Positions 54,190 to 64,000 of a stretch of 64,000 nucleotides of DNA are shown here, one piece after another (position 1 is the stretch's first letter; the number at the start of each line of letters is the position of its first letter). The notes below the pieces were generated by a model. It was not told where the DNA came from and searched no databases. It worked only from the letters and a program-made list of their open reading frames with translations. Where the stretch lies: contig CM022665.1 in NCBI GenBank assembly GCA_012295275.1, positions 6,883,976 to 6,947,975 of the forward strand, read 5' to 3'. The translations under genes and the position numbers were made by a program. Source of the stretch: Chrysomallon squamiferum. Taxonomy: Eukaryota; Mollusca; Gastropoda; Neomphalida; Peltospiridae.

Positions 54190-55186
54190 ATGCTGATAAT
54201 CATAAAGGTACGTTTAGTTTTTCTTGAAACTTTCCACAATTAAAGGTTTGTTAATAATATACAGAATTTCATTAACATTAAAAAATATTCAATCGTATTA
54301 TACGGTTTGTTAAATTTTTTAAACACTTTATGTTAAACTAAAGGCTTCTAAATAATCGCTAAATAAAACTGCGTAGAAGGGAAATCTGTTAATTTCAAAA
54401 TATTTTCATGACAATGTGCACTGTAAAACAACGCGTACACAACCACGAAAACGTTGTTGACACCAGTCCACAGTGTGCATGGATTGCAACTGCCCCATAT
54501 GCTCATGCTTTAAGATGGCCCTGGTTAGAGCGAGATATACCCGTTTTAAAGAAACCAATGAGTACAATTTTGGTACGGGAGATATAACTGAAGAGTTATG
54601 CAAGTAAAGATTCCCGACATGTAAGTTTAATTCACATATATATTTGTTTATTTGATTTTCATTATTTATATTTTTCGTAAATAAATCGGTATTTTTCATT
54701 ACATTACTATAGGCAAAGTAGTTGCTAAGAAACGTTATTTATTTAAATAGTATTATTTTTAAAGGTATGAGGTTATCAAGGGTTTATATCATTGTATTTA
54801 ACTAGTTGTGTTCTCTACTTGCTTCTCATTTGATCGAATGTATTTTTGAAAATATTACGGGTATCTAAATCAAATTAACCTACGTTAAAGCACTGAGAAT
54901 AATTTTTAAAACATGTCTAGAACAGACGACTTTTTATAATAATCATCGAAACATCATATTTCTCATTGGGAATTAACAGTATTCTAGAACTCTTGAACCC
55001 ATTATTTTCATATACAAATAGAATTCAGAGGCCGATGAAGCAAAAGAGGCAATATACTGCTCAAGTCATTTTTTTTTTTTTTAGGTATCTAGAAGATACC
55101 TATCCATCAGCCACTGTCAGTGTTCCCCAAATATCAGTTTAATTATTTTTCCAGCCATTGTTAAAAATTCCAAAGTTTTCAGCAGG

Positions 55187-55272
<86 letters not shown>

Positions 55273-57148
55273 AAAATTATGTACTGATTTATTATTAGAC
55301 TGTCACTATATTCTATTACAGTTATAACTGAATTTTACTCAAATTAATAAACGCACTGCACGACACAACAGAGTTTTGTATTCCAATCACGAGAAGGAAG
55401 GAAAGAGCAACGCTTACACTATTTTATATACAACATCTAAACGCTGGTATGCTTAATAGGTTGCGACTAGCTGTTCGTTTATACATTTATTAAATTTATA
55501 AAAATTAAATTATATTCTCTGGCATCTTTTTATTTTCTCAAAATGATCGTAGGCATATCACTGAAAAACAATTAACAACAACAACAAGTATAAAAAGAAG
55601 AAAAAAAAAGAAAGAAAAACAAAATTCAGTAAGAGTAATCGTCTTTGTTTTATCGACAAACAACTTTTTCACTCTAAATGTGTTATTGTAACAAAACGCA
55701 GCTGCTGATAAATTGAGTTTTCCCTTGCATTAAACAAGTAGCAGACATTTCAGGCACTTTGCCAAAATGGCTGTGAACTTTGCTGGTGAATATTCCCACA
55801 CCAACATCATGCACTACCAGTCAAGTTTCGCCGTGTTCATGTAGATAAATGCCGGGAAATAAATAGTTTCCTAAATCTATTTAATAAGTAATTAATTATC
55901 ACTTGAGCTAATACATTCTCAGTACTTAATAACAACTGACATCATACGAGGCCATAAAATCAATGAAGGAAAGAAGAAATATTTTATTTAACGATGTACG
56001 TAATTAATTTGTAACCCAAGGTTTTATATAAGAATAACTATAAGACCTTGGATAATTATATTAAGAGTTTTGATAATAATGCGTAAGGACCATAAACATA
56101 ATGAGAATAGAAACCCGCAACCAAATCGCGGTGGTCTACTTTTGTTTTCGATTAACGGCAGACACTTTTAAATCGTCTGCGAGGATCTGTGTTGAATGAG
56201 AAATTGCCAAAAACTGGAACACCAAGGTAAGTTGATCCTGCGATATGTCACGTCTTAGTCCATTTCTGTATTCTGTGCTACAGCAGGACACTTCTTTGAG
56301 AACTGGAGATTAAAGAGAGGATAGAACAGAAGATAACCTGTTTTTTACGTCGACTATGGCTGATAATGGCTTATTACCTGTATCGTCTTTTTACAGGAAT
56401 CGAGATAAAAATAAATTTTATTTTAAAACATTTTTCTAACAATTAAAAAAAAAAAAAAAAAAATTATAAAAATACAAATACAAGGAAAATCGATTTACTG
56501 TGTACATTTCTTAAAAAATTTTATAAAATCAATTCGGAAACAATAATTTTTCATATTTATACCACACATAAAAAAACCTAGTCGACAAGAGAAGTTCATG
56601 GAGTGACAGCAGCGGGTTTCCTTTCTTATATTATCAATACATAAACAAATTAATATCCATATGTCTGACACAAAATTTGAATCCTATATACAAAGCTTTA
56701 AAAAATTAGTCATTTCTGAGATATGATAATCACATTGTTTAAACCAGTTCTATTTTCGATTATATTATTTCTTTAAAGCACAGATTCCTAACGTCCTTGG
56801 GGTGGGATTTCTACCAGATAAAAAATGCAACAGTGATTTGAAACAATGGAATTATTTAGCCTGCCGAAACATACATTTAGTTAATTTTGACTTTTTAATT
56901 TTACGAAAAGAAGGTGAAATTTTGCACGGCCGCTGATAAAATAATCTTGTTAAACCGTCTGAATTTCATGCTTTGTATCACTAAATCGTTCAACTTCAAT
57001 CTGTGCTTTAAAGGCTTAAGTTAATGTTACCATTAAATTTTTTTTTTTTAAACATTATTTTATCTCTTGTTTTTTTGTTTTTTGTTTTTCCATTTGTTTT
57101 AGACTGTGTATCTGATTTTAGCTGTTGCTCTGCTTGATCGATGTGAAG
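54190..57148 (+). CDS. Exons 1-2: split signal peptide
   Basis: Exon 1 (54190-54207) is only six codons, MLIIIK, before a GTACGT donor in phase 0; its ATG has A at -3. Exon 2 (57103-57148) adds TVYLILAVALLDRCE and ends in phase 1. Together they make a convincing hydrophobic leader. Exon 2 has no ATG, so an upstream start is required. Exon 1 is the one I found that fits in phase and sense, but it is short and needs a transcript. The intron (54208-57102) contains a 70-base GA run (55199-55269). Confidence 0.6.
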
Positions 57149-60100
57149 GTCAGTATTTAAATATCTACTAACATTTTGGATTCTTCGTGTTTCTGTTTTT
57201 AATCTTCGAATTTCTTGGGATCACAAACGAATCTTACTTCTGTTAATTATAATAAGTAATTTGTGTTATTTTCTAGAAATTAGTTTCTAATATTTTTAGT
57301 AGGTCTTTTACCTATAAAAGTACTAGAGCATTTTATTTGAAATTCGAAGATATTCTTTTAATTATTAATGCTGTTAGCTAAAATAATAATGATAATGATA
57401 ATAACAATAACAACAACAATAACAATAATAATGATAATGGTAATGATAATTAATAATGATGACGATAATAATAATTATATTTAATGATGATGATAATGAT
57501 AATATTTACAATACCAACAACAAAATAAATAAATAAATGAAAAAAAAATAATAATAAAAATTGTCGGTGAATGAATTCGTGATAACAAACTTTTTTAAAT
57601 ACTTGAATGTCGGATCACAGAATTTGTAGACATTCTTACATAATAATAACAAAGTATTTTTTTAACAATAGCATACATCGAATATCTACTGAATACAATT
57701 AATAATTATTATTATTACAAGTTTATCAGCAATACGTTATCGTTACAGTGGAGGCTAGAAATGCAGTGAAAAAATCGGATAGTTCCTTTGTGACATTTAA
57801 AGAACAGAACTCTCCAGAAGTGACGTTACTGAACTTTGAAAAAAGTAAAGCTGCCACGTCCTATCAGTACGTCCAATCGTCTGACGGTGATCACGGTGGA
57901 AGAAACCCGCCTGTAAGTTCTCAGTACAACAGCAAACAAAGCTATACGTCATCAAGTGACTCGAGACGACGTGATCAACGCAGACAGCAAACTAGTGAAA
58001 GTAAGATTCCATTTGTTTTTCTAATACGATAAATACGTGAAATAACAAGCAGACAGGGGCGGTACCTGGTGGATTTAAGAAATGGGAGGGTCGTATAGTT
58101 GTTGCAGGTATATTTTTTTTTTAGATTAACTAGAAATGAATCCATGTATATAATTATATTAAAGTGTACCTGTGGCACTATGAATTATAAAATTGCTAAT
58201 ACTTCCAAGTTAAGCTTTTTTTGTTTGAACAAGTCATTGTTGCTAATAAAAAGCATGACAGTAAAATAATTGAAAGTAGCTAGCTACCTTACTCCTTCAC
58301 AAATGGAGTTCTTAACTCATCGCGTACATGGTGAACATAACGTAATGACTTAAGAAAAACATGACGTCCCCAGATATTTCATACTGTACACTTTTTGTTT
58401 GTTGTTGTTTTATTTCGTTATTAATTAAAACTGGACGATAAAATAATAATAATATCTCTATTTATAGGTGATTCTGGTCAAACAAATCCATCTCAAAGAG
58501 TGTATCAGTCATCTACGTCATTTGTTGAAATAAAGGAAGGAGGTTCTGACGACAGCGCTCTACTTCAAGAAGTAGAAAGCAAATCAGCAACCTCGTATCA
58601 CTATACCAGCCAATCACGTGTTAGTTCACAATCAGCAACATCGCAGAGGCGACACGAACAACGCCCAATACGTACTCAAACTGGTATGTAAAGATTACTG
58701 TCTGTAGGTAAATTCACTTTGCTCCTTTATTTATTAATTTATAAACAACAAACACATTATTTCAAATAGATTTTGAGCATAAAGTATATACCTCTTCTTT
58801 TTTTCTTTTTTTCCCCTTTTGTCAGGATGCAGTCCCTGCATTGTAAACGGAACATCATACAGAGGTCACTCTCGATTTGAATACACTTCAGGCTGTTACA
58901 AGAAGAGGTGTATTTGTAACTGCGATGGGTCATACACGTGTCCTTCTGAACATGTAATTAACATATGTTCTGTCGAACAGAGAAAACGAGAACGTCAGCG
59001 GCAAGCTGGATCCACGGGTAAAACAAAAACAAAAACAAAATTAATACGAATTTTTTATTTCAAACAAGTTAATGTTGGTATTGCGATCATCACAATCATC
59101 ATCGTCGTCGTCATTATCATCAGCATCATCTTCATCATCATCATCATCATCATTATTATTATTATATTTATGTTGTATTCAAAAAGAAAATATTATAACT
59201 CAATGGCCTGATGTCTTGAGTGTGACCGTTCGGCAATTTTCCACTTCAGAAAAATTTCCTACAAAGATATATTCAAAGAATTCCTTGCTGCCAGTCTAAA
59301 AGAGTATCCTCTGGAGGAGTGAAAGCATTTTTTTTTTTCATTACCATCATTTATACTTGCACAATAAAAGTTATAGTAAAAAGTTTCACTGAACATCCAT
59401 TATTCCATTGCAGTATCCAAAACTAGATACAGCCAGTCCATGGGTAACCGAGGTGCGTTCAGTCACCAGATGGCTGCTGGTAAACGCGGACAGACGGCGG
59501 TGTTTGCCAAGATGGAATATGTGGATACACCAGACAGGCAACCAGACAGGCAACAAGACACAAATCCAGTGCTTGAAAGTGAAAGACAAAGACAAACAGA
59601 AGCAAGGAGATTAGAAATAGAACGTCAGAAACTTGCAGAAAACAGAAGATCTGAATCTTCTGGCAGCAGTAAGAAGACCTGTCTTTATTTTATACATTAA
59701 TAGTAGAAATAGTTGTTGCAATAGCAATAGCTCTAGTACAGTTGTAGCTGTGGTAATTCTGTCGTTGTAGAAGCATCAGTAGAAGTGGCAGTATAGTAAA
59801 AATAAAACTGGTAGTAGTAATATTAGTCGTAGCAGGTTAGTAGTAGTAGAAGATGTAAAAGTAATAATTGCACTGCAGTTACAAACAGTTTATTGTTTAT
59901 GTAATTACTTTTTAGCCTGCAGTCCCTGCATTGTAAACGGAACATCATACAGAGGTCACTCTCGATTTGAATACACTTCAGGCTGTTACAAGAAGAGGTG
60001 TATTTGTAACTGCGATGGGTCATACACGTGTCCTTCTGAACATGTAATTAACATATGTTCTGTCGAACAGAGAAAACGAGAACGTCAGAAGCAGGCCGGA

Positions 60101-63100
60101 ACAAGAGGTAACACTGTGGATTATTTTGGAGAGTAGGGAAGTAAATTAACTTATTTCTTTTAATCACTGTTTTGTTCATCTTAATAACTTAAAAATTATT
60201 TTGACAAAAATATAAATTGAACAACTGGTTGTTTTTACTGACACTTATATTTTTGTCATAAAGAACTATCATTTTTAAAGCAGGGAATACCATTTAATAT
60301 CAGATAATTTTAGTACTTACAAAAGCAAAAATTCCTCGTTTCAATGATATAATTAACTTAATGTTACCAACTTAAGAGGAATGGTTGATACATTTTAGGC
60401 TGTTCTCCGTGTGTGGTGAACGGGACATCATACAAAGGTCACTCTCGATTCGAGTATACTTCTGGCTGTTACAAAAGGAGATGCATCTGTCATTGTGATG
60501 GGTCACACACGTGTCCCTCGCACCATACAATCAATATATGCAAAGAACCAGGTCGAGCTGGGAGTCAGGAAGCCAGATCAGCATGTAAGACTTGCAGTGC
60601 TAAAGGTAAAATAGTGGAAGGCAATTCCTATTTTGATCTCAGAGACGGATGCACCGAGTATAAAAATTGTATTTGTCGATGTAACGGCAGCTGGAGCTGT
60701 TCACCAGACAGAGTTGTAAATGTTTGTGTATCGTCTCAGAATGAATCTGTTTGTAAAGAGTGTGAAGTGTATGGAAGTTTCTACCCTGGAAACAGCAAGT
60801 TTAAGTATGAGGAAGGGTGCTATGAATACAACTGTGACTGTAATTGTGATGGTTCATGGGTCTGTCCTCCAAACCGTACTAAAGATATCTGCCACACAGG
60901 ATGTGGAGAATGTGAGGTGCGGGGAGAGTTCTTTGAAGGTAATGCTTATTTTAAGCAGGAAAGAGGCTGCATTGAATATACATGTTTTTGTCGCTGTAAT
61001 GGCTCCTGGACTTGTCCAAGTGATCAGGCTCGAAATATTTGTAGATCTGATAACCAGCCAAGCTGTAATCAGTGTCATGTTTCAGCTCATGAGACGTATC
61101 CTGGAAATTCAACTTTTGAGCTCAGAAAAGGCTGCATTCACTATGAATGTACGTGCAACTGTGATGGAAGCTGGGATTGTCCTGCACAGCTGGCTAAGAA
61201 TGTTTGTAGAGCAGAACTGCCTAGCAGATGTGTGAACTGTCAGGTTGCAGATAATGAATTTTATCCAGGAGATTCAGACTTTGAAATGAGAAAAGGCTGT
61301 TTTCACTATCAGTGCAGATGTAATTGTGATGGTAGCTGGAGCTGCCCAGCTGAAAAGGCCAGAGATGTTTGTAAAGGTGAAGAACCAGGAGGCTGTAAAA
61401 TATGCAGATTATCTGAAACTGAATATTATCGAGGCGAAACCGATTTCGAAATGCGAAGAGGATGCATACATTATCGATGTCACTGCAATTGTGATGGAAG
61501 CTGGAACTGTCCTGGTGAGGATGCTCGAAACGTATGTCTAGGAGAAGTGCCTGGTGGCTGTAGAAGCTGCAAAGTGGACAATGATACTATTTATCCTGGT
61601 AATTCACGATTCCAATTAACAAGGGACTGCTACAGATACGACTGTGTCTGCCGATGCAATGGTTCTTGGAGTTGTCCTGGCCACACTGGAGTTTACGTTT
61701 GTGACTCTGCGTCAAATTTTACAAAACAGATTACTTGCACCGACTGCATTCTGGAAGGAAAATCTTACAAAGGTGGTAAGAAATTTGAACTGAATCGTGG
61801 ATGCTACAATTATCAATGTAAATGTTCATGTGACGGTAGATGGACCTGTGATACAAATAATGCGAAAAACATCTGCAGCCAACCAAGTACCCCTCCTGAA
61901 CAATGTAAAAGCTGTGTAGTGAATGGCAGAGAATATCCTGGAGGCTCAGACTTTCGTATACGGAGAGGTTGTATATCATACCTTTGTAGATGTGCGTGTG
62001 ATGGTCGCTGGGAGTGCCCAAGCGACAGGTCCTCCAATTTCTGTCCAGGATCACGAGAGCCTTCTCAGTCATGCAAACCGTGTACAGTAGATCAAAAGAA
62101 TTATACAGTGGGTGAGTATTTTGACATGAAACGTGGCTGTGTTAGATACAGATGTCGGTGCAGATGTGACGGATCATATGGATGCCATGTTACTGAAGAT
62201 ACTGCCTGTGGGGCAGGAGAATTGCCAGCAAAATGTGGAAACTGTGTTATTGATGGATATGTGTATCCAGGAAACATGGGATTTCTAACGCGAAATGGCT
62301 GCATCCAGAAAGCCTGTCACTGTAACTGTGATGGAACCTATGAGTGTCCACGTGATGCAATTCAGAACATATGTACTGGTGAGGGAGCACAGTCTCTGAG
62401 ACAGTCTAGATCTCAAGTACAGACTCACCGGTGGAACACTGGTTCTAGCCCCTATAACACATTTGCTGCATCTAGCTCATATGGGGCGCATTTAATACCA
62501 GGAGCAGTACCTTTCTACAGAAATTCAGGTACTTACGTGTATACAGCTAGCGGAGGAAAAGTTGTTTCACATGGCCAGTATGTACCTCCAGTTGGGCCTG
62601 ACGGTACTCAGCGTATTGTTGCTAACGCAGGAAGCCAGTATTATGTTCCACAGCACGTTCCTGTACTTAACTGGCCAGGAGGAGGACAGTATTACTATCA
62701 AGGGGGCAGGCAGTTTGTACCAAGACGTTCAGGAGAATTTTACACACAGATTGTACACAGCCAGTCTCGTTCTGTCAATAACAGAAAACCATTTCCACCT
62801 CTTCCCCGCAGTTCACAGACTTCTGTAGGTTCTGCAGAATATTCCGCCAACAGAGGATGTCGAAACTGTACCATCGAGGGAGTGACATATCAAAGTAATT
62901 CTGATTTTAAAGTTACAAAAAAATGTATTCAGTATCAATGTCACTGTGACTGTGATGGAAGCTGGACTTGTTCTGGTGAGTATTCGTGGAGCTGCACTCC
63001 TAGAAATGGTCCACTGTCAGGAGACTGTCGTAGCTGTGTTGTAAAAGATGTTGAGTATCCACCCAATCACAAATTTACCTTACAACAGGGCTGTTCCGAG

Positions 63101-63926
63101 TATGAATGTCAGTGTAACTGTGATGGCAAATGGTTCTGTCCAGCACAGAAACCTAAAGACATTTGTGGCCTAAACACACCACAGAATGAGCAACCATCAA
63201 CATGTCATAAGTGTGTGATTAGAGACACTGAGTATCCATCAGATTCTGAGTTTTTCCTAAACGAAGGATGTAAGCAATATACTTGCACATGTTTATGTGA
63301 CGGCAGTTGGGTTTGTCCAGATTCCAAAACAGTGGATATCTGTAACAAGAAACACAAGTCAGTTAAAAAGGCCTTACAGTCGAAAGAGAGCGAACCAAAA
63401 TGTAAACCTTGTATGGTAAATGGAAAATCTTACATGGCAAACAAGGCGTTTCAATTCAGAGAAGGTTGCTCCCAATATAAATGCCAATGTTTTTGCAATG
63501 GAACATGGGAATGTCCTGCCAACGACACTGTTAATATTTGTCGTTCTCCTGACTACAGAATAGACGGATGTAAAAGCTGTACTGTTAACAATGAAACATA
63601 TCCTGGAGGAACAGCGTTTAGATACAGAGAAGGATGCTGGGAGTTCAACTGTTTCTGTGCGTGCAATGGTGCTTGGGACTGCCCGCCCGGTAGATCAACA
63701 GATTTGTGCAAAACGAAAGGAGGCGTCTCGTCTAGATGCAGACCTTGTATCATCAATGGTAAAATGATAAAGTCAAAGAGCATGTTCAACATGCGACACG
63801 GATGTACCGAGTTTCTGTGTGACTGCAAGTGTGATGGCAGCTACGAATGTCCACCAGACAGATCGCTAAATGTGTGCGAGGAGGGACGACTGTCAATCAA
63901 AGCTAAAGAGAAATCTCATTTTAAAG
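54190..63926 (+). CDS. Secreted VWC-like cysteine-rich repeat protein, 3' end outside window (8 exons visible)
   Basis: The model joins 54190-54207, 57103-57148, 57749-58000, 58468-58683, 58826-59017, 59414-59668, 59916-60107 and 60399-63926. It totals 4,699 nt, 1,566 codons plus one base, and every junction after exon 2 is phase 1. The N-terminus is a signal peptide; then come two Ser-rich related exons, two single-repeat exons separated by an Arg/Gln-rich exon, and an exon with 18 repeats. Each repeat has eight cysteines: CxxC, GC, CxCxC(D/N)G(S/T)(W/Y)xC and a final C. This is close to von Willebrand type C domains, known to bind BMP-type ligands or to build extracellular matrix. No membrane segment is visible. 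The gene continues past the GTAATA donor at 63927. Exact function unknown. Confidence 0.85.
55199..55269. repeat. (GA)n microsatellite in intron 1 of the VWC-like gene
   Basis: A short CA run followed by about 70 bases of GA. Confidence 0.97.
57749..58683 (+). CDS. Exons 3-4: duplicated Ser/Tyr/Gln-rich module
   Basis: Exon 3 (57749-58000) and exon 4 (58468-58683) encode 84 and 72 residues with a shared plan. SSFVTFKEQ matches TSFVEIKEG, SKAATSYQYVQSS matches SKSATSYHYTSQS, and both end in an Arg/Gln-rich stretch (RRRDQRRQQ and RRHEQRP). Both are symmetric phase 1-1 exons. I recognise no known domain; the composition suggests an extended, possibly cross-linked or modified spacer. Confidence 0.8.
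58826..59017 (+). CDS. Exon 5: single VWC-like repeat
   Basis: A symmetric phase 1-1 exon coding one 8-cysteine repeat: CSPCIVNGTSYRGHSRFEY, then SGCYKKRCICNCDGSYTC and a final INIC, followed by an Arg/Gln-rich linker (QRKRERQRQAG). Bases 58828-58998 are identical to 59918-60088 in exon 7. Confidence 0.9.
59414..59668 (+). CDS. Exon 6: charged Arg/Gln/Glu-rich spacer
   Basis: This symmetric phase 1-1 exon encodes 85 residues without cysteine. It contains a small duplicated PDRQ motif (TPDRQPDRQQD) and a highly charged, helix-prone second half (ESERQRQTEARRLEIERQK). It separates two nearly identical repeat exons. No known domain is recognised; a short coiled coil is possible. Confidence 0.8.
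59916..60107 (+). CDS. Exon 7: single VWC-like repeat, near-identical to exon 5
   Basis: Same length (192 nt) and phases as exon 5. It differs only in the first two bases and in the last codons of the linker (QKQAGTR against QRQAGST). Flanking introns are unrelated. The preceding intron carries a TAG/GTA trinucleotide tract (about 59700-59850). Confidence 0.9.
60399..63926 (+). CDS. Exon 8: 3.5-kb exon with 18 VWC-like repeats
   Basis: The exon opens after TTTTAG at 60397 and runs 1,176 codons without a stop to a GTAATA donor, phase 1 to 1. Cysteines fall into 18 repeats: twelve (60401-62374), then a 161-residue cysteine-free insert (62375-62857), then six more (62858-63877). Each repeat is about 46-50 residues with an invariant GC..Y.C.C.C(D/N)G core; the first is the closest to exons 5 and 7. 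The insert is rich in Tyr, Gly, Pro, Ser and Gln (QYYYQGGRQFVP). The whole is extracellular in character. Confidence 0.95.
60401..63877 (+). repeat. Coding tandem array of 18 eight-cysteine repeats
   Basis: Repeat consensus: C-x2-C, 8-9 residues to YPG(N/G), F after 2-3, then GC after 5, C-x-C-x-C-(D/N)-G-(S/T/R/K)-(W/Y)-x-C, and a last Cys 7-8 residues later, usually preceded by (N/D)(I/V). Repeats 5-7 are especially close to one another (FE(M/L)R(K/R)GC(I/F)HY). Repeats 11 and 13 have a shorter last loop. Confidence 0.9.
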
Positions 63927-64000
63927 GTAATATTTTCATCTCATTTATTTGATTAATACCAGTAATTATAAATTTTCTAAGATTCACACACACACATAAA

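Noticed and set aside
59072-59299. Ser-rich open frame between exons 5 and 6 of the VWC-like gene
   Set aside because: It comes from a TCA/TCG trinucleotide tract in an intron; the flanking donor and acceptor join in phase without it.
60720-61235. 171-codon plus-strand frame inside exon 8
   Set aside because: A shadow in another frame of the cysteine-repeat exon; the long 1,176-codon frame has the clear repeat pattern.

Overview
The window is nuclear DNA from an animal, most likely a lophotrochozoan and probably a mollusc. The evidence is AT-rich sequence packed with long microsatellites (GT, GA, AT, ATT, AAAT), GT-AG introns of a few hundred bases to about 3 kb, and two multi-exon genes for extracellular or cell-surface proteins. 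The phylum is inferred from genome style and protein architecture; no marker gene is present.

Positions 1 to about 25,330 hold no gene I can support. The stretch is AT-rich and microsatellite-laden. It contains an exact 47-bp dispersed repeat, a nested foldback element (11467-11932), a 17-bp perfect hairpin (8295-8341), two islands of transcription-factor-like motifs and one decayed open frame (21504-21819). The open reading frames here are short or microsatellite-encoded.

Positions 25331-51410 (+) hold a complete receptor-type protein tyrosine phosphatase in about 50 exons, about 2,921 residues when spliced. In order it encodes a signal peptide, a Thr/Ser-rich mucin-like segment, a seven-unit tandem array in which each unit is four exons (A-B-C-D) coding three fibronectin type III (FN3) domains, further FN3-like sequence, one membrane segment, one PTP domain (active site HCSAGVGR, with WRD in place of WPD) and a short tail with three YxN motifs. 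All exon phases close exactly. The exception is exon D of unit 1, which carries a 2-nt insertion and an in-frame stop.

Positions 51411-54189 hold the 3' UTR, three poly(A) signals and the spacer. Positions 54190-63926 (+) hold the 5' part of a second gene for a secreted cysteine-rich protein. It has a signal peptide split over two exons, two related Ser-rich exons, two exons with one VWC-like 8-cysteine repeat each (171 nt identical between them), an Arg/Gln-rich exon, and a 3.5-kb exon with 18 more repeats and a Tyr/Gly/Pro-rich insert. It ends at a splice donor and continues beyond the window.

The genes lie head to tail. One is a signalling receptor with a very long, heavily glycosylated ectodomain and the other is probably a matrix or ligand-binding protein. 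Nothing in the sequence shows that they act together. The most interesting biology is the rapidly evolving repeat arrays in both genes.
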